Positions 1-5,541 of a stretch of DNA of 5,832 bases are shown piece by piece. Within the stretch, counting starts at the first letter, position 1; every line of letters starts with the position of its first letter. Under the pieces are notes generated by a model. That model ran no database searches, was not told the DNA's origin, and saw only the letters and a list, made by a program, of their open reading frames with translations. A program made the position numbers and the translations under genes. Origin of the DNA: Candidatus Stahliibacteriota bacterium (GTDB lineage Bacteria > Hydrothermota > Tepidihabitantia > B3-TA06); contig DAOVCF010000129.1 in the NCBI GenBank assembly GCA_030670165.1, positions 1 to 5,832 on the forward strand. Direction: 5' to 3'.

Positions 1-1
1 A

Positions 2-715
2 GTAGAATGGTTTTTACGAGTCAAAGTTTACGTGCCAAGATTCCCCCGAGGCTACTTTCCCTTTGCCAATGAAACACTCAAAATAGCGGCCCGGGACGTT
101 CTCCTCAACCTGGCCTGGATTTTCATAGCAAGCTGGGCGGCGGCCGCACTTGCCCTTTTTCTGCATTATGTAATCACAAGACGCAAGTTCAAGACTCGTT
201 ATCTTTTTAATATCCCCTGGAAGGTACTCGGTCGTTTCTTCTTATGTGGGTTAGCAGTTTGGGTAGGATCATGGGTATTATTCCAGATTATCCGTTTAAC
301 TGGAAGTTGGCTTCTTCTCATTAATTTTGACCGGATACTCGAAGGCCTTACCTTCTGGGTAAGTATCTGGCTCATAATAATGCCTTTTGCAATGGCGGTT
401 GAAAGAAAAGATATCCTCCAGGCGTTTGGGGAAAGCATCACCTTAACAAAGTACAACATACTGAGGATCGCACTGGTATGTGTTATTCTGGTCATGCCGG
501 TGGAGATTTTCTGGTTTCTTATGAGGTTATTATTTGACTGGCTGGCGATCGAGCGTGGAGGAAATCTGTTTTGGAAGCTACGCTCCAGGCAGATTATTTA
601 TTACCTCTCCAGGGTGTTTATGAATGTTGCTATGTGGTCGGTGTGGGGTGCAGTTTACGCCAATCGGCGCAAGCTTCTCTTGAGGAAATCGCCTAGGCGC
701 GCAAAACAAAGCTGA
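2..715 (+). CDS. polytopic membrane protein of unknown function, 5' end open at window edge
   Basis: I do not recognise a named family. The frame is open to the left edge, so the gene may begin outside the window. The first candidate start inside is a GTG at 32, which has no visible ribosome binding site, giving a 227-residue product. Counting from that GTG, about five hydrophobic segments lie at residues 23-48, 66-88, 104-124, 143-166 and 188-210, separated by Arg/Lys-rich loops, and the C-terminal tail is strongly basic. The stretch at 118-150 (a short charged loop, then A-F-G-E-S-I-T-L-T-K-Y-N and a membrane segment) resembles the 'EA-S-LTKGN' pattern seen in several membrane DUF families of the DUF975 or glycerophosphodiesterase-membrane-domain kind; this is a resemblance only. 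It converges on the leftward gene ending at 867. By eye it is more AT-rich than the genes to its right. Confidence 0.7.
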   Translation, partial: VEWFLRVKVYVPRFPRGYFPFANETLKIAARDVLLNLAWIFIASWAAAALALFLHYVITRRKFKTRYLFNIPWKVLGRFFLCGLAVWVGSWVLFQIIRLTGSWLLLINFDRILEGLTFWVSIWLIIMPFAMAVERKDILQAFGESITLTKYNILRIALVCVILVMPVEIFWFLMRLLFDWLAIERGGNLFWKLRSRQIIYYLSRVFMNVAMWSVWGAVYANRRKLLLRKSPRRAKQS

Positions 716-836
716 AATCCCGTTTTGATGACTCAGTTATAGTCTAAGCCGACCTTTAACTCATCCTCTTTTCAATTCTTCCTCGTCAAGGGGAAAGATT
801 GAATGTAAGGGCTGACCTTCATTATTTTCTTGCGAT

Positions 837-859
837 CTTTTATCCCGAAGGGATAAAAG
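837..859. terminator. 10-bp perfect hairpin between convergent genes, possible bidirectional terminator
   Basis: CTTTTATCCC, a 3-base loop GAA and GGGATAAAAG form a perfect 10-bp stem. It lies 7 bases past the stop of the leftward 119-residue gene and about 120 bases past the stop of the rightward membrane protein gene. On the leftward strand the loop reads TTC between CCC and GGG. Neither strand has a clear T run right after the stem, so intrinsic termination is plausible from position but not proven by sequence. Confidence 0.42.
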
Positions 860-866
860 GAGCATT

Positions 867-1226
867 CTATTTCGTTATAGCCTCGTAGACCTCCGAAGGA
901 TCGACCAACGTAACCCCTTCAGCCATCTGCCTGAGGTACGATCTGGCCGACTCGTGTTTTTCCTTGGGAACGATCAGATACACCGGAATCTTGTGAGTCC
1001 GGCATGCGAAGAGTACGTCGCGAAGACCTTCAGCCGAACCCTCGGGCGGGAAGATCTTGTGCAGATATCCGACAACTGCGTCCACGTTATCTTCCTTGGT
1101 CAGATGATTTATGTATTTCCCGTGGCCGTCCCAGCCGTTACCCAGGGGAAGGGTGCCGTGACCTTCTAAAACCAGTTTGGATAAAAGATCGGGATCGGTG
1201 CCTTCCAGATATCCTATAGTCTTCAT
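867..1226 (-). CDS. 119-residue soluble protein of unknown function
   Basis: I do not recognise this family. The product has no signal peptide or membrane segment. The N-terminal half holds a Gly-rich stretch (about residues 23-35, L-G-N-G-W-D-G-H-G). The C-terminal half has an alternating strand/helix look, with a hydrophobic strand V-Y-L-I-V-P at about 80-86 and V-T-L-V-D-P near 105-110, suggesting a small alpha/beta fold. The start is the ATG at 1226: AAGGAGG lies 5 bases upstream of it (1232-1238). The longer frame opening at 1241 would place that ribosome binding site inside the coding region and has no site of its own. A strong promoter lies upstream, so it is probably transcribed alone. 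It diverges from the Fe-S unit at 1356 and converges with the membrane protein gene ending at 715. Function remains unknown. Confidence 0.78.
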   Translation of the reverse strand: MKTIGYLEGTDPDLLSKLVLEGHGTLPLGNGWDGHGKYINHLTKEDNVDAVVGYLHKIFPPEGSAEGLRDVLFACRTHKIPVYLIVPKEKHESARSYLRQMAEGVTLVDPSEVYEAITK

Positions 1227-1228
1227 AT

Positions 1229-1238
1229 CCTCCTCCTT
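1229..1238 (-). promoter_or_regulatory. strong Shine-Dalgarno that fixes the start of the 119-residue gene
   Basis: On the leftward strand the bases read AAGGAGGAGG followed by AT and then ATG at 1226. The AAGGAGG core ends 5 bases before that ATG. This match decides for 1226 over the ATG at 1241. Confidence 0.8.
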
Positions 1239-1273
1239 CATGTTGAAGGGTTTAACTTTTAGTTTACTTGAAT

Positions 1274-1302
1274 ACTATAAGAAGGAAATGAACCCCTGTC
1301 AA
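1274..1302 (-). promoter_or_regulatory. sigma70-type promoter of the 119-residue gene
   Basis: On the leftward strand, a consensus -35 box TTGACA (1297-1302) is followed after exactly 17 bases by TATAGT (1274-1279), one mismatch from the -10 consensus. Transcription would start near 1267, leaving a leader of about 40 bases before the ATG at 1226. The -35 box sits inside a 6-bp inverted repeat (1292-1307), which could be an operator. Confidence 0.75.
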
Positions 1303-1307
1303 GGGGT
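1292..1307. repeat. inverted repeat overlapping the -35 box
   Basis: ACCCCT, four bases GTCA and AGGGGT form a perfect 6-bp inverted repeat that contains most of the leftward -35 box. It lies between the two divergent transcription units. It could bind a repressor acting on the leftward gene or on both, or be a chance palindrome. No regulator gene is visible nearby. Confidence 0.4.
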
Positions 1308-1321
1308 CTTTATACCTTTTC

Positions 1322-1350
1322 TTGACAACCGGCCCTGTTTTCTGTAAGCT
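1322..1350 (+). promoter_or_regulatory. candidate promoter of the CxxC microprotein / Fe-S unit
   Basis: A consensus TTGACA (1322-1327) is followed after 17 bases by TAAGCT (1345-1350), which matches the -10 consensus at only 3 of 6 positions. A start of transcription 6-8 bases downstream would fall on or next to the ATG at 1356, implying a leaderless or near-leaderless message. That agrees with the lack of any ribosome binding site before this ATG. The weak -10 keeps confidence low. Confidence 0.35.
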
Positions 1351-1355
1351 TCGCA

Positions 1356-1499
1356 ATGCGAAGAGTACTGCGTTGGTTGTGGCTGCCGCTACTTGCTTTA
1401 ATGATAGTGGCCTGTGTCATTGGTGTCAAGACGGGTGATCTGGATGAGATACTGCGCAACGCCGTGATATTGTGTTTATCCTGCATAGGTATCGGGTGA
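1356..1499 (+). CDS. CxxC microprotein, CD1871A-like (47 residues, membrane-anchored)
   Basis: This short gene encodes 47 residues. An Arg-rich start (M-R-R-V-L-R-W) leads into one hydrophobic segment at about residues 7-24, then an acidic stretch K-T-G-D-L-D-E, and a C-terminal tail I-L-C-L-S-C-I-G-I-G with a CxxC pair at Cys40 and Cys43. From memory, this layout (one membrane helix, short linker, C-x-x-C-I-G-I-G end) matches small clostridial proteins annotated as the CD1871A family CXXC motif-containing proteins, often encoded next to a membrane 4Fe-4S protein. Here too the stop codon overlaps the ATG of a NapH-like 4Fe-4S protein, which argues for co-translation and a shared job. The ATG is the first start after an in-frame stop at 1323. 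It has no ribosome binding site. The CxxC could accept electrons or act as a membrane dithiol; that is inference. Confidence 0.77.
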   Translation: MRRVLRWLWLPLLALMIVACVIGVKTGDLDEILRNAVILCLSCIGIG

Positions 1500-2389
1500 T
1501 GAGAAGGATTATCGTTCAGATATTCTCCGCGCTGGCGATGAACGCCAACCTGGCCGGGTTCTGGGGCAGGATCTTGGAGAAGCTGGGCAAGATGCCCTCG
1601 CCTTTCATGACAAAGATAATCGCCGCCTCCAACAACGTGGTTGAAACCACCACCAAGAGCGTGTGTGTACCCGGTCTCAACTGCTACTCGTGCCCTGCTG
1701 CGACCGGCGCCTGTCCAATGGGATCGATTCAGCACGCAATCGCGATGAAACAGGTTCCCTGGTTTGCCGCTGGCTCCATGCTTGCGATCTCGACCCTGGT
1801 AGGACGTTTGCCCTGCGGGTGGCTCTGTCCGTTCGGATTCCTGCAGGACCTTTTGTACAAGATACGCACCTTCAAGCTCAAGCTTCCCTACTGGACCCAC
1901 TACCTCAAGTTCGCTTCTCTTGTGATCATAGCCGGGTTGGTTGTCTTTCTTACCGGTGAGACGTGGTTCTGCAAGTTGTGTCCTGCTGGCATACTTGGAG
2001 CCGGGATACCTCAGGTGCTCCTGGATCCACAGCTGCCGCGTCTCCTGGGATGGATCTTTACCACGAAGCTTGCCATCCTGGCCCTAACCCTTACGCTTTC
2101 CGTTTTTACCAAAAGGCCGTTCTGCAGGATCTGTGCTTTGGGAGCTATCTTCTCTCTGGGCAACCCTGTGAGCTTCATGCGACTGCGCGTTGATAAGGCA
2201 AACTGCAACCAGTGCGATATGTGCTACAGGGTTTGTCCGATGGGTATCAGGCCGTATGAACATCCGCAGAGCACCGCATGCATAAGATGCCTTGAGTGCA
2301 CGCGCTGCGAGCTGATTGATTTCGTGCCCGCGTTCAGGATGCCTGATCCAAAAAAGAACGTTCTAAGACGAGCCTCAGCAAGGGTCTAA
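1499..2389 (+). CDS. NapH-like membrane 4Fe-4S protein (polyferredoxin)
   Basis: This is a 296-residue membrane-bound iron-sulfur protein of the NapH/MauN/NosR-C-terminal kind, expected to pass electrons across or along the membrane. Cysteine motifs in order: C56, C62, C65 and C72; C106-G-W-L-C110-P; C158-K-L-C161-P; C209-R-I-C212; a classical 4Fe-4S site C236, C239, C242, C246-P; and a second set C261, C264, C267, C270 spaced CxxCxxCxxC without the usual final CP. Hydrophobic segments lie near 87-104, 137-152 and 186-203. The ATG at 1499 overlaps the stop of the upstream microprotein (TGATG), so translation is probably coupled; a GTG at 1472 in the same frame would overlap that gene by 28 bases and is less likely. 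The CPFGFLQD-type motif supports the NapH assignment. The electron donor and acceptor cannot be read from the window. Confidence 0.87.
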   Translation: MRRIIVQIFSALAMNANLAGFWGRILEKLGKMPSPFMTKIIAASNNVVETTTKSVCVPGLNCYSCPAATGACPMGSIQHAIAMKQVPWFAAGSMLAISTLVGRLPCGWLCPFGFLQDLLYKIRTFKLKLPYWTHYLKFASLVIIAGLVVFLTGETWFCKLCPAGILGAGIPQVLLDPQLPRLLGWIFTTKLAILALTLTLSVFTKRPFCRICALGAIFSLGNPVSFMRLRVDKANCNQCDMCYRVCPMGIRPYEHPQSTACIRCLECTRCELIDFVPAFRMPDPKKNVLRRASARV

Positions 2390-2416
2390 GATGTGTATTC
2401 ATTCCAGCAAACAAAA

Positions 2417-2422
2417 TATAAA
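2417..2422 (+). promoter_or_regulatory. weak candidate -10 box upstream of ispD
   Basis: TATAAA matches the -10 consensus at five of six positions and sits in an AT-rich patch between the Fe-S gene and ispD. No convincing -35 box is found 16-18 bases upstream. If used, transcription would begin near 2429 and the message would open with the hairpin at 2437-2467. Read-through from the Fe-S gene is equally possible. Confidence 0.25.
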
Positions 2423-2436
2423 AGCTTGTTCGGGGT

Positions 2437-2467
2437 CCCCGCGGGCTTGCGCAGCAAGACCGTGGGG
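2437..2467 (+). promoter_or_regulatory. hairpin covering the ispD ribosome binding site
   Basis: Two 14-base arms (2437-2450 and 2454-2467) flank a 3-base loop GCA. Thirteen of fourteen positions pair, including one G-U, with a single G-A mismatch in the middle. The 3' arm ends in GGGG, the first part of GGGGTGA (2464-2470), the only ribosome binding site candidate before the ispD ATG at 2474. Folding would hide it. No T run follows, so it does not look like an intrinsic terminator of the Fe-S gene. It could also be a copy of a dispersed palindromic repeat. Confidence 0.5.
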
Positions 2468-2473
2468 TGACGT

Positions 2474-3151
2474 ATGAGGTTCGGTCTGATACTGGCCGCG
2501 GGACGCGGCGAGCGGTTCGGCTACCTGAAGCAAAAGGTGATGCTTGGCGGGCATCCTTTGGCGCTGTGGAGCATCCTCGCCTTTGAACAGTCGCCTGCCG
2601 TTGACCTCATCGTGATGGTCACCGATGAGGATAGTGTCAAGTTCTTCGAACACGAGATAAGGGAACGCTGTATCGAAAAGATTGAAGCGGTTGTGCCGGG
2701 CGGAACAGAACGCATTGACTCACTGCGTGCAGGTTTAAAGGCCCTGCCCAAGGAAGGCTTCGTGGCTGTCCACGACGCCGCCCGACCCTTTGTTCGTGCC
2801 CAGGAGATAACCCAAGGATTCAAAGTGGTGGAGACAAAGGGCTCTGCGATCTATGCAATACCTGTTACTGACACGATCAAGTGCGTTGATGACGACGTGA
2901 TCCTCGAAACCGTTCCCAGAGATTGTCTGTACCGGGCGCAGACGCCGCAGTTCTTCGGCTTGCCGATCTTGAGACAGGCTTTAGCAAAAGCTGAAGCCGA
3001 AGGATTTATAGGCACCGATGAGGCAAGCTACGTGGAACGGCTTGGAGAAAAAATCCATATACTTCCAGGCCGGGAGGAAAACATCAAGATCACCTTCCCT
3101 CAAGACCTTGAACTGGCAGAGAACCTGCTGACTGCAGGTACCTGCCCCTGA
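2474..3151 (+). CDS. ispD: 2-C-methyl-D-erythritol 4-phosphate cytidylyltransferase
   Basis: IspD joins CTP and 2-C-methylerythritol 4-phosphate to give CDP-methylerythritol, the third step of the MEP isoprenoid pathway, in the cytoplasm. The 225-residue product has the usual length and motifs: the nucleotide-binding L-A-A-G-R-G-E-R-F-G at 7-16, K19-Q20 for the conserved KQ pair, V-P-G-G-T-E-R at 74-80 with S83, V-H-D-A-A-R-P at 99-105, P-V-T-D-T-I-K at 130-136, Q-T-P-Q-F-F at 156-161, T-D-E-A-S at 181-185, and N-I-K-I-T at 203-207. The P-K-Q context is L-K-Q here, and the loop between R14 and K19 is two residues shorter than in the E. coli enzyme. The ATG at 2474 is the first start after an in-frame stop at 2468. 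It leads a tight run with dxr, which begins one base after its stop. Confidence 0.95.
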   Translation: MRFGLILAAGRGERFGYLKQKVMLGGHPLALWSILAFEQSPAVDLIVMVTDEDSVKFFEHEIRERCIEKIEAVVPGGTERIDSLRAGLKALPKEGFVAVHDAARPFVRAQEITQGFKVVETKGSAIYAIPVTDTIKCVDDDVILETVPRDCLYRAQTPQFFGLPILRQALAKAEAEGFIGTDEASYVERLGEKIHILPGREENIKITFPQDLELAENLLTAGTCP

Positions 3152-3152
3152 C

Positions 3153-4304
3153 GTGCAAGCGGTGGAAAACGTAGTCATACTTGGATCGACCGGAACAATC
3201 GGACGACTCAGCGTCGAGGTGATCGGTTCATTGAGAGATCGCCTGAAGATAATCGGGTTGGCAGCCAACCAGAATATAGAACTGCTCAGCTCCCAGATAG
3301 CTGAGTTATCGCCGAGACAAGCTGTAGTGCTAAACGAGGAGAGGTGCATTCAGCTATCCGGCAGTGCAGATACCGAGATTGCCTGCGGCAGTGAACCGCT
3401 TGTTAACCTCGCGTCCAATCCCGAAGTTGACATCCTTGTTGTAGCCATGACGGGCACTGCGGCCCTGGATGCGGTGCTTGCCACATTGAGAGCGGGGAAA
3501 AGGGTTGCTCTGGCCACAAAGGAGATTCTGGTAAGCTTCGGGAAGTTTATCCAACAAGCATTACAGGAGGGTAATGGGGAACTCCTGCCCATAGATTCAG
3601 AACACAACGCCCTGCACCAGTGTCTGGACGGAAGGGACCCCTCAACGATTAGGAGGCTGATACTTACCGCATCTGGTGGACCTTTCCGCGAAAAGGATTA
3701 TACCGGGGCTGCACCTGAAGAGGTGCTTGCTCACCCCACATGGGAGATGGGCGAGCGGATAACGGTAGATTCGGCAACGCTCATGAACAAGGGGTTCGAG
3801 GTAATCGAGGCGCACTTCCTTTTCGGGGTGGAACCTGAAAGGATCGAGGTTCTGGTGCATCCGCAATCGATTGTTCACTCGCTGGTTGAGTTTACCGACG
3901 GCTCGGTGCTTGCCCAACTCTCCGTGCCCGACATGCGGCTGCCTATCGAATACGCCCTTCTTTACCCCGAACGCGGCCCCAGAATTGTATCCCAGCTCGA
4001 TCTGGCCGAGGTAGGGTCACTTGAGTTCGAGAAACCGGACCTTGGACGTTTCCCATGCCTTGGGTTTGCTTATGAAGTCCTCAAGAAAGGCGGAACGGCT
4101 CCGGCTGTGCTGCAGGCGGCGGATGAAGAAGCAGTCGAGCAGTTCCTTAAAGGCAAGATACGCTTCGAGGATATTCCTGAGTCGATTCGGAAAGCGATGA
4201 AGAGCCACCGGCATATCAAGGAACCGTCGATATCACAGATACGGGAGGCCGAGCGTTTGGCAAAACAGTTCGTAGAAAAGGAGATCGATGCAAATCGTTT
4301 TTGA
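3153..4304 (+). CDS. dxr: 1-deoxy-D-xylulose 5-phosphate reductoisomerase
   Basis: Dxr rearranges and reduces 1-deoxyxylulose 5-phosphate with NADPH to 2-C-methylerythritol 4-phosphate, the MEP step just before IspD. The 383-residue product shows G-S-T-G-T-I-G at 11-17 (NADPH fold), metal ligands D148 and E150 in P-I-D-S-E-H-N, S-G-G-P-F at 174-178, H194-P-T-W, and D-S-A-T-L-M-N-K-G-F-E at 206-216. S207, N212, K213 and E216 correspond to the substrate- and metal-binding residues of the E. coli enzyme. Two signatures deviate: A-T-K-E at 121-124 for the usual A-N-K-E, and Q-A-A-D-E at 321-325 for N-A-A-N-E. The start is taken as GTG at 3153, one base after the ispD stop; a second GTG at 3162 would also keep the fold. 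Its end overlaps rseP by 17 bases. Confidence 0.95.
   Translation: MQAVENVVILGSTGTIGRLSVEVIGSLRDRLKIIGLAANQNIELLSSQIAELSPRQAVVLNEERCIQLSGSADTEIACGSEPLVNLASNPEVDILVVAMTGTAALDAVLATLRAGKRVALATKEILVSFGKFIQQALQEGNGELLPIDSEHNALHQCLDGRDPSTIRRLILTASGGPFREKDYTGAAPEEVLAHPTWEMGERITVDSATLMNKGFEVIEAHFLFGVEPERIEVLVHPQSIVHSLVEFTDGSVLAQLSVPDMRLPIEYALLYPERGPRIVSQLDLAEVGSLEFEKPDLGRFPCLGFAYEVLKKGGTAPAVLQAADEEAVEQFLKGKIRFEDIPESIRKAMKSHRHIKEPSISQIREAERLAKQFVEKEIDANRF
4278..4283 (+). promoter_or_regulatory. Shine-Dalgarno of rseP inside dxr
   Basis: AAGGAG lies within the last codons of dxr, four bases before the ATG at 4288. It supports the 17-base overlap of the two genes and hence this rseP start. Confidence 0.7.
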
Positions 4305-5541
4305 CATACTTATATTCGTCGCCGTACTGCTCCTGCTCATAGGTTTCCACGAGTTCGGACATCTTATAACGGGTAAGCTTGCAAAGATTCCTGTTGAAAA
4401 GTTCTCAATAGGCTTCGGCCCGGCCATAGTGAAGTGGAAGAAGAAAGATACCACCTACCAGCTTTCGGTTGTCCCTCTGGGAGGCTACGTGAAGTTCAAG
4501 GGTGAGGATTTCGACGACCCTGAGGGCTTCTTTGCCTTTCCCTTCGGCCGCAAGGCTATAACGACTGCGGCAGGAATAATAGCCAACTTCCTGCTCGCCG
4601 TTATCATATACTTCGTGATCGGTTTGGGATGGGGGGTCGAGTCGCCTCCGGCAGTGCTTGAGTTTGACGAATCATCACCCTTTGCCCAAACCGGGTTCCA
4701 GCCGGGCGACAGCGTCATTGCAGTAAACGGGAAAAAAATCACTGCCATCTCCCAGTTCGCCAGCATGCTCTCGGATAAAGATACCATTGATGTCACCGTG
4801 ATTCGTAGCGGAGAACGTCTTGCTCTAAAGCTTCCGCCTGCGGATTCCTTCAACCTGAATATGCGGTTGCCTGCTGTCATCGGAAGAATAATCGTTAGGG
4901 GACCTGCTGACAGAGCAGGCATCAAAACTGGAGACAGGATAATAGCCGTCGACGAAGAACCTATCAATACCTGGAACGAACTTCTTATGGCTGTAAAGAG
5001 TGCTGACAGTACACAGGCGCTTGGCTTCAAATGGCTCCATAAAGGCGACACCTTAAGTGCCGCGATTACGCCGGAGAAGATAAAACTCACCGGGGATTAC
5101 GGAATAGGTGTTATTGTTTACGTTCCCACAAGGCCGCTAACCTTTGCTGAGGTCATTTGGTTACCGATAAGACGTACGGGCGAGGTAACCTTTCAGATAT
5201 TTACCCTGCTCGGCAAACTAATAACCGGCAAGGAATCGGTGCGCAATCTCGGCGGGGTAATACTCATTGCAAATCTATCCGCCCAGAGCAGACGCTGGGG
5301 GCTGGACCATCTCCTGGGTCTTCTTGCATACCTCTCGATAAGCCTTGCCATAATCAACCTCCTCCCAATACCCGCGCTGGACGGAGGGCGAATCCTCATG
5401 TTCGCTATCGAGAAGATAAGCGGCAAGAGATTCGGCAAGAAGACCTGGACCATCGCTATCAACATCGGCTTCGTTTTAATCATAGCACTCCTCGTACTCA
5501 CCGTTTTCAACGACGTATTCAGACTTATCACCGGAGGGTAG
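4288..5541 (+). CDS. rseP: RIP metalloprotease RseP (site-2 protease, two PDZ domains)
   Basis: This is a membrane-embedded zinc protease of the M50 site-2 family, which cuts transmembrane segments of regulatory or signal-peptide substrates. The 417-residue product has the catalytic H21-E-F-G-H25 in the first membrane segment and the second zinc-ligand motif N-L-L-P-I-P-A-L-D-G-G at 357-367 with D365. Between them lie a second membrane segment (about 93-115) and two tandem PDZ domains (about 118-183 and 197-262), as in RseP of diderm bacteria. A last membrane segment spans about 388-410. P-L-G-G-Y-V-K-F at 63-70 is the conserved membrane-reentrant loop. The stretch around 319-330 reads N-L-G-G-V-I-L-I-A where the family usually has a S-G-P core. 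The dxr-rseP order is common; cdsA and uppS, frequent neighbours, are absent from this window. Substrates are unknown. Confidence 0.95.
   Translation: MQIVFDILIFVAVLLLLIGFHEFGHLITGKLAKIPVEKFSIGFGPAIVKWKKKDTTYQLSVVPLGGYVKFKGEDFDDPEGFFAFPFGRKAITTAAGIIANFLLAVIIYFVIGLGWGVESPPAVLEFDESSPFAQTGFQPGDSVIAVNGKKITAISQFASMLSDKDTIDVTVIRSGERLALKLPPADSFNLNMRLPAVIGRIIVRGPADRAGIKTGDRIIAVDEEPINTWNELLMAVKSADSTQALGFKWLHKGDTLSAAITPEKIKLTGDYGIGVIVYVPTRPLTFAEVIWLPIRRTGEVTFQIFTLLGKLITGKESVRNLGGVILIANLSAQSRRWGLDHLLGLLAYLSISLAIINLLPIPALDGGRILMFAIEKISGKRFGKKTWTIAINIGFVLIIALLVLTVFNDVFRLITGG

Noticed and set aside
771..803. Imperfect inverted repeat (TTCAAT...ATTGAA with an inner 4-bp stem)
   Set aside because: It has two internal mismatches, a long loop and no T tail. 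It could be a weak end signal of the membrane protein gene but is not strong enough to annotate.
1292..1320. Rightward terminator (ACCCCT hairpin followed by T-rich bases)
   Set aside because: The stem is only 6 bp, the T tract is interrupted, and no rightward gene ends nearby. The overlap with the -35 box explains the repeat better.
1472..1498. Upstream GTG start for the Fe-S protein
   Set aside because: It would add nine residues overlapping the CxxC end of the microprotein. The ATG at 1499 gives the classic stop/start overlap and a natural N terminus.
1310..1900. Leftward open frame of 196 codons
   Set aside because: It lies opposite the microprotein and the Fe-S gene, whose products have clear family motifs. 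Its translation has no recognisable domain.
3134..3145. Perfect 12-base palindrome GCAGGTACCTGC at the ispD end
   Set aside because: It lies inside coding sequence. As RNA it gives only a 4-bp stem, and no second copy was seen.
4485..5090. Leftward open frame of 201 codons
   Set aside because: It is antisense to rseP, where both PDZ domains are read on the other strand. It is low in complexity and has no family signature.
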